This document shows, piece after piece, positions 13,509 to 16,524 of a stretch of 16,524 nucleotides of DNA. Source of the stretch: an uncultured Oscillospiraceae bacterium (GTDB lineage: Bacteria; Bacillota; Clostridia; Oscillospirales; Oscillospiraceae); the NCBI GenBank assembly GCA_910585735.1, contig CAJUEU010000041.1:1-16524 (forward strand), given 5' to 3'. Positions within the stretch are counted from its first letter, which is position 1. Each line of letters starts with the position of its first letter. The translations under genes and the position numbers were made by a program. The notes beneath the pieces were generated by a model. That model saw only the letters and a list, made by a program, of their open reading frames with translations, was not told where the DNA came from and ran no database searches.

Positions 13509-14522
13509 TTACAGAAGAATGACCCCCGCGTTTTTACAGGTCTCCAAAGTCTTCGGGTCCCAGATCCCGGCCTGGACCTCTCCGATGTGGGCCTTGCCCA
13601 GAAGGTACATACAAAGACGGCTTTGCCCAATGCCGCCCCCGATGGTAAGAGGCAGCTTTCCCTCCAGAAGCAGGGAGTGGAACTCCAGGCCCCGGCGTTC
13701 CTTGTGACCTGAGATGGTGAGCTGCCGGTCCAGGACGGCTGGGTCTACCCGGATGCCCATGGAGCTCAGCTCCAGGGCGTCATGAAGCACGCTGTTCCAC
13801 ACCAGCAGGTCGCCGTTCAGAGACCAGTCGTCATAGTCGGGGGCACGGCCATCGTGAGGAGAGCCCGATCTTAACGCACCGCCGATGCCCATGAGGAAGG
13901 TGAGGGGGTGCTTTTCCACCCAGGCCTTTTCCCGCTCCTTGGGACTGCGGTCGGGCCAGAGGTCCTCCAGCTCCTGGGTGGTGACAAAGGAAACCGTGTC
14001 ATTCAGGGAGGTGAGCTTTTGAAGGGCGGGAAAGGCGGCGCGGAGAGTGGCCTGGGTCTCCCGCAGAGCCCCGGCAATGTCCTCCACCGTGCGGCGAAGA
14101 TAGGACTCGGTCCGATCCCGGGGAGCGATCACCTTTTCCCAATCCCACTGGTCCACATAGACTGAGTGGAGATTATCCAGCTCTTCATCCCGGCGAATGG
14201 CATTCATGTCGGTATACAAACCCTCTCCCACTGAAAAATGATAGCGGTAGAGGGCCAGCCGCTTCCATTTGGCCAGAGAGTGGACCACCTGGGCTTCCCG
14301 GCCGGTGAAGGGCACATCGAAGGAGACAGGCCGCTCCACCCCGTTCAGGTCGTCGTTGAGCCCGGTTCGGGCTTCCACAAAAAGGGGAGCCGACACCCGC
14401 CGCAGATTCAGAGCTCCGGCCAGAGTATCTTCAAAAACACGCTTGAGAAGACCGATGGCCTTTTGCGTGTCATATAGGTTCAGGGAGGGGGAATAGCCCT
14501 GGGGGATCTGACTTCGGGTCAT
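13509..14522 (-). CDS. asnA: Aspartate-ammonia ligase (asparagine synthetase A)
   Basis: 337 aa, close to E. coli AsnA (330). It makes asparagine from aspartate, ammonia and ATP, through an aspartyl-AMP intermediate, with a class II aminoacyl-tRNA-synthetase-like fold. Family motifs are clear: VSAPLFV (43-49), GLNDDLNGVERPV (54-66), HSLAKWKR (81-88), LYTDMNAIRRDE (102-113), SVYVDQWDWEK (120-130), SPHDGRAPDYDDW (221-233), GDLLVWN (237-243) and GGGIGQSRL (295-303). The start at 14522 has an AAAGGAG site. Monocistronic, with its own promoter about 35 bp upstream and no T-box leader on its short 5' UTR. It is ammonia-dependent and therefore does not need glutamine, which suits an anaerobic gut organism with plentiful ammonia. 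Confidence 0.97.
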   Translation of the reverse strand: MTRSQIPQGYSPSLNLYDTQKAIGLLKRVFEDTLAGALNLRRVSAPLFVEARTGLNDDLNGVERPVSFDVPFTGREAQVVHSLAKWKRLALYRYHFSVGEGLYTDMNAIRRDEELDNLHSVYVDQWDWEKVIAPRDRTESYLRRTVEDIAGALRETQATLRAAFPALQKLTSLNDTVSFVTTQELEDLWPDRSPKEREKAWVEKHPLTFLMGIGGALRSGSPHDGRAPDYDDWSLNGDLLVWNSVLHDALELSSMGIRVDPAVLDRQLTISGHKERRGLEFHSLLLEGKLPLTIGGGIGQSRLCMYLLGKAHIGEVQAGIWDPKTLETCKNAGVILL

Positions 14523-14555
14523 GCAGACCAGCTCCTTTGACGGTTGATAGCTTCC

Positions 14556-14584
14556 ATTATAGAGAAAGAATCTGTCAAGCGCAA
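14556..14584 (-). promoter_or_regulatory. Promoter of asnA
   Basis: On the minus strand TATAAT (14561-14556) with TTGCGC (14584-14579) at 17-bp spacing. A better hexamer, TTGACA (14578-14573), is present but only 11 bp from the -10, too close to be the functional -35. Start expected near 14549. Confidence 0.65.
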
Positions 14585-14695
14585 GAGCGAAATGGCAGAC
14601 AGGGAAAATTGAGAGGAGGGACTTGTCCAGCGGCTGGAGATGAGCCGGAAGCTTTTTTGCCGCCCTGTGGCCTTGTGGAACATGGAGCGGCTAAG

Positions 14696-14727
14696 GTAAG
14701 CGCGGCGGTATCCGCTTGCTTTTTTTT
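14696..14727 (+). terminator. Terminator-like hairpin in the asnA-sortase intergenic region
   Basis: GTAAGCG (14696-14702) pairs with CGCTTGC (14713-14719, one G-U) around a 10-nt loop and is followed by eight T (14720-14727). No plus-strand gene lies upstream of it inside the 256-bp gap, so it either ends a small unannotated RNA or insulates the sortase promoter, which overlaps the T tract. Confidence 0.55.
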
Positions 14728-14743
14728 CAAATTTAGCTATAAT
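14716..14743 (+). promoter_or_regulatory. Promoter of the sortase gene
   Basis: TATAAT (14738-14743) with TTGCTT (14716-14721) 16 bp upstream. The -35 lies inside the right arm and T tract of the preceding hairpin. Start near 14750; ribosome site AAAGGAGG at 14763-14770 before the ATG at 14779. Confidence 0.7.
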
Positions 14744-14778
14744 AAAAGCAGAAATAGAGCGGAAAGGAGGCCGGTTTT

Positions 14779-15867
14779 ATGGGAAAAGGGAAGAGAGTTC
14801 AAAAGGGAGTTTCGGCCCGGAGGGTCATACTTCTGGTTTTGATGGCCATGTTTCTCTTCAGCAGCGGAAACCTGATCTATCATTTGATCGAATACCGGCA
14901 GGGGGAGGAGACCTACCGGGAGGCGGAAAACCTGGTCCAGCTCCCTGATTTTTCCGATTTTCCCACCCCTGCGCCTGTGCCCACGGCCACCTCTATCCCT
15001 ACCGTTTCACCTTCACTGGGGGAGAGTGGGATCCCTCAGCCCTCCGAGAGCGTGGAACCCACTCCTACGCCTACCCCGTACACCGACCCTTACGCCGACG
15101 CTCTCAGCGCTATGGATTTCACCGCCCTGCGCGAGGCAAACCCGGAGGTCATTGGCTGGATCCTCATTCCCGGCACCACGGTCTCCTACCCGCTGCTCCA
15201 GGGAGAGGACAATGAATATTACCTCAACCACACCTGGAAGGGCCGCTGGAGCTCGGTGGGAGCTATTTTTATGGAGTGCCGGAACAGCCCCGACCTTACC
15301 GATTTTCACACGATCGTTTACGGCCATAATATGCGCAACGGCTCCATGTTCGGCGCCCTCCAATCCTACCGGGACCAGTCTTTCCTGACAGCACACCCCA
15401 GTGTGTACCTGACCGTGGATTCAGGGACCTACCGTTATGATATTTTTTCCGTCTATCAGGCCGAGGTGGACAGCAATACCTATCAGTTGGGCTTTCCACG
15501 GGAGGGAGTCCGTGAGATCTTCCTCGCCGACTGCGCCGGACGCTCTGTGATCGAGACCGGGGTCACCCCCCAAACCTACGACAGGATCCTCACCCTCTCT
15601 ACCTGCACCAATATCGGAGGGAAAAATATCCGCTGGGTGGTCCAGGCTGTCCTGCCGGGGGAGCCTCCCGCTGCGCCGGAGGAAAGCGAAATTCCCGGGG
15701 AGCCCGTACAGTCCGGGGAGACAGAGCCCTTTGGAGAGACTGCTGACCCGGCGGCTTCGGAGGAGCCCACCCCCACGGGGGAGAGCGTTCCCGCGGAGAC
15801 CGACGCTCCTCAGGGTACGGAGTCAAAGCCGCCTGAGGGGGAGGGTGCGCCTTCCGGCGGAGAATAA
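14779..15867 (+). CDS. srtB: Class B sortase with long linker and Pro/Glu-rich C-terminal tail
   Basis: 362 aa. Basic N-terminus, then one membrane segment at about 15-36, then a Pro/Thr/Ser-rich spacer (~60-100) that holds the enzyme away from the membrane. The catalytic domain (~105-290) has class B features: NPEVIGWILIPGT (121-133), SYPLLQGEDNEYYL, TIVYGHNM with H183, LTLSTC with C276, and R285 in IRWVVQ. It is a cysteine transpeptidase that attaches surface proteins to the wall. Residues 293-362 form an acidic, Pro/Glu/Ser/Thr-rich tail after the catalytic domain, which is unusual. No sortase substrate or pilin gene is visible nearby, so it is probably a stand-alone housekeeping-type SrtB of Clostridia. 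It has its own promoter and a strong AAAGGAGG site. Confidence 0.93.
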   Translation: MGKGKRVQKGVSARRVILLVLMAMFLFSSGNLIYHLIEYRQGEETYREAENLVQLPDFSDFPTPAPVPTATSIPTVSPSLGESGIPQPSESVEPTPTPTPYTDPYADALSAMDFTALREANPEVIGWILIPGTTVSYPLLQGEDNEYYLNHTWKGRWSSVGAIFMECRNSPDLTDFHTIVYGHNMRNGSMFGALQSYRDQSFLTAHPSVYLTVDSGTYRYDIFSVYQAEVDSNTYQLGFPREGVREIFLADCAGRSVIETGVTPQTYDRILTLSTCTNIGGKNIRWVVQAVLPGEPPAAPEESEIPGEPVQSGETEPFGETADPAASEEPTPTGESVPAETDAPQGTESKPPEGEGAPSGGE

Positions 15868-15896
15868 GGCCCGGTTGGAAAAATAAAGAAAGGGGC

Positions 15897-15925
15897 TTGA
15901 CAACCGAGTTAGCCCGTGCTATCCT
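15897..15925 (+). promoter_or_regulatory. Promoter of the feoAB operon
   Basis: TTGACA (15897-15902), 17-bp spacer, TATCCT (15920-15925): perfect -35 with a weaker -10, fitting a regulated promoter. Start expected near 15932. Leader to feoA is ~36 nt with a G-rich ribosome site GGGGGGA (15954-15960). Confidence 0.8.
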
Positions 15926-15946
15926 ATGAAAATTAGATAATGCTAA
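15909..15946 (+). promoter_or_regulatory. Two putative metal-repressor operators at the feo promoter
   Basis: TTAG-N6-CTAT at 15909-15922 overlaps the spacer and -10. TTAG-N6-CTAA at 15933-15946 lies just past the start site. The two centres are 24 bp apart. The outer bases also form an inverted repeat, AGTTAGC (15907-15913) with GCTAACT (15942-15948). TTAG/CTAA dyads are typical of DtxR/IdeR/SirR-type iron or manganese repressors, which fits control of ferrous iron uptake. The regulator itself is not in the window, so this is an inference. Confidence 0.55.
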
Positions 15947-15967
15947 CTGATTTGGGGGGATGGAACC

Positions 15968-16189
15968 ATGACGCTGGACAAAGGGATCGTGGGGGAGAGC
16001 TACACGGTGGAAGCCCTGGAGCTGCCCGAACAGGTGGAACACCGTCTGGAGGCTATCGGTATGACCCTCCAGGGCAAGGTGTCGGTGCTGGGCAGGAAGG
16101 ACCGGGGCACCCTGATCCTCAAGGTACGGGGAGCCCGGTTCGCCATGGGCCGGGGCATTACGCAAAAGATCACGGTCGAACCCGCCTGA
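15968..16189 (+). CDS. feoA: Ferrous iron transport protein A
   Basis: 73 aa, normal for FeoA, a small SH3-like cytosolic protein needed for full activity of the FeoB transporter. The family pattern GxxYxVxxLxxPEQVxxRLEAIGM..GxxVxVLGRK...TLILKVRGARFAMGRGI is clear. The start at 15968 is preceded by a G-rich ribosome site at 15954-15960. feoB begins 25 bases after the stop, so the two form an operon behind the promoter at 15897. Confidence 0.95.
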   Translation: MTLDKGIVGESYTVEALELPEQVEHRLEAIGMTLQGKVSVLGRKDRGTLILKVRGARFAMGRGITQKITVEPA

Positions 16190-16214
16190 CCGCGGAAGAA
16201 AGGACCGAACAGCT

Positions 16215-16524
16215 ATGGGAAAACAACTGACAGTGGCCTTTATCGGCAACCCCAACTGCGGAAAGACCACCCTGTTTAACGCCTATACCGGCGCCAACCT
16301 GAAGGTGGCCAACTGGCCCGGAGTTACGGTGGAGCGGGTGGAGGGCACCATGAAGGACCACGGCCTGGACATTCGCCTGGTGGATCTGCCCGGCACCTAC
16401 TCCCTCACCGCCTACACCATGGAGGAGCAGGTGTCCCGGGCTTTTATCCTGTCCGACGAGGTGGACGTCATCATCGACGTGGTGGACGCCTCCGCCCTGG
16501 AGCGGAACCTGTACCTCACCCTCC
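16215..16524 (+). CDS. feoB: Ferrous iron transport protein B, N-terminal part (cut by the window end)
   Basis: The first 103 codons are present and the frame is open to the window edge. Translation begins MGKQLTVAFIGNPNCGKTTL and gives a GTP-binding domain: G1 GNPNCGKTT (11-19), switch I ANWPGVTVE, and G3 DLPGTYSLT (near residues 59-67). VVDASALERNLYLTL is the region leading to G4 in FeoB proteins. The missing C-terminal part should hold the membrane permease for Fe2+. The start follows AAAGGA (16199-16204). Co-transcribed with feoA. Confidence 0.96.
   Translation, partial: MGKQLTVAFIGNPNCGKTTLFNAYTGANLKVANWPGVTVERVEGTMKDHGLDIRLVDLPGTYSLTAYTMEEQVSRAFILSDEVDVIIDVVDASALERNLYLTL

Noticed and set aside
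14573..14578. TTGACA as the -35 of asnA
   Set aside because: Only 11 bp from the TATAAT; TTGCGC at 17-bp spacing is the more likely -35 despite a poorer match.
14639..14698. 19-codon frame (MSRKLFCRPVALWNMERLR) as a small protein gene
   Set aside because: No well-spaced ribosome site (AGGAGG is 19 bases away), no clear promoter, and no way to test conservation here.
14660..14727. T-box riboswitch (GTGGAAC followed by a terminator)
   Set aside because: Only part of the T-box motif is matched, there is no recognisable specifier stem or antiterminator, and it would sit upstream of a sortase and not of asnA, which reads the other way.

Overview
The window looks like chromosome of a gut-type, fairly GC-rich member of the Clostridia, probably Oscillospiraceae (Flavonifractor / Intestinimonas / Lawsonibacter-like). 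That is an inference. It rests on GC-rich genes with strong AGGAGG ribosome sites and consensus sigma-A promoters, on a low-GC Gram-positive style 5S rRNA, and on Clostridia-typical proteins (ThrRS-like nucleoside kinase, class B sortase, feoA-feoB, secreted Cys-rich CHAP-like protein). No species can be named from sequence alone.

Layout. 1-855 is the distal end of a ribosomal operon: the 23S rRNA 3' end, tRNA-Lys(CTT), tRNA-Glu(CTC), a separate consensus promoter, 5S rRNA, a strong terminator, and then a second copy of the last bases of 5S followed by another terminator. 908-2239 encodes an unusual fusion of a nitrilase-type amidohydrolase with a Nudix hydrolase. 2401-4482 (minus strand) is a visibly AT-richer two-gene unit with its own consensus promoter: a Cys-rich CHAP/papain-like protein whose N-terminus appears damaged, then a lipoprotein. 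4555-7178 (minus strand) is a four-gene operon (ABM monooxygenase, HAD hydrolase, SfsA, tyrosine phosphatase) with a promoter at one end and a strong terminator at the other. Divergent from it, 7277-8929 encodes a nucleoside/uridine kinase-like protein with a ThrRS-like N-terminus.

8963-13474 is a complete ABC importer: promoter, lipoprotein binding protein, partial terminator, fused two-domain permease, ATPase, and a 46-bp perfectly palindromic terminator shared with the convergent asnA (aspartate-ammonia ligase, minus strand). The permease architecture resembles ferric-iron or sugar-phosphate (Fbp/Afu) systems, while the ATPase resembles MalK/UgpC proteins, so the substrate is open. A 256-bp region between asnA and the next gene has promoters in both directions and several hairpins. 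14779-15867 is a class B sortase with an unusual Pro/Glu-rich C-terminal tail. The window ends with a ferrous iron uptake operon, feoA and a cut-off feoB, whose promoter carries two TTAG-N6-CTA(A/T) dyads that look like metal-repressor sites.

Most of the window is ordinary core genome. The points most worth following are the nitrilase-Nudix fusion, the 5S gene with its own promoter and duplicated tail, the damaged CHAP-like gene behind an intact promoter, and the feo operator arrangement. I do not see a clear undescribed multi-gene defence or mobile system.
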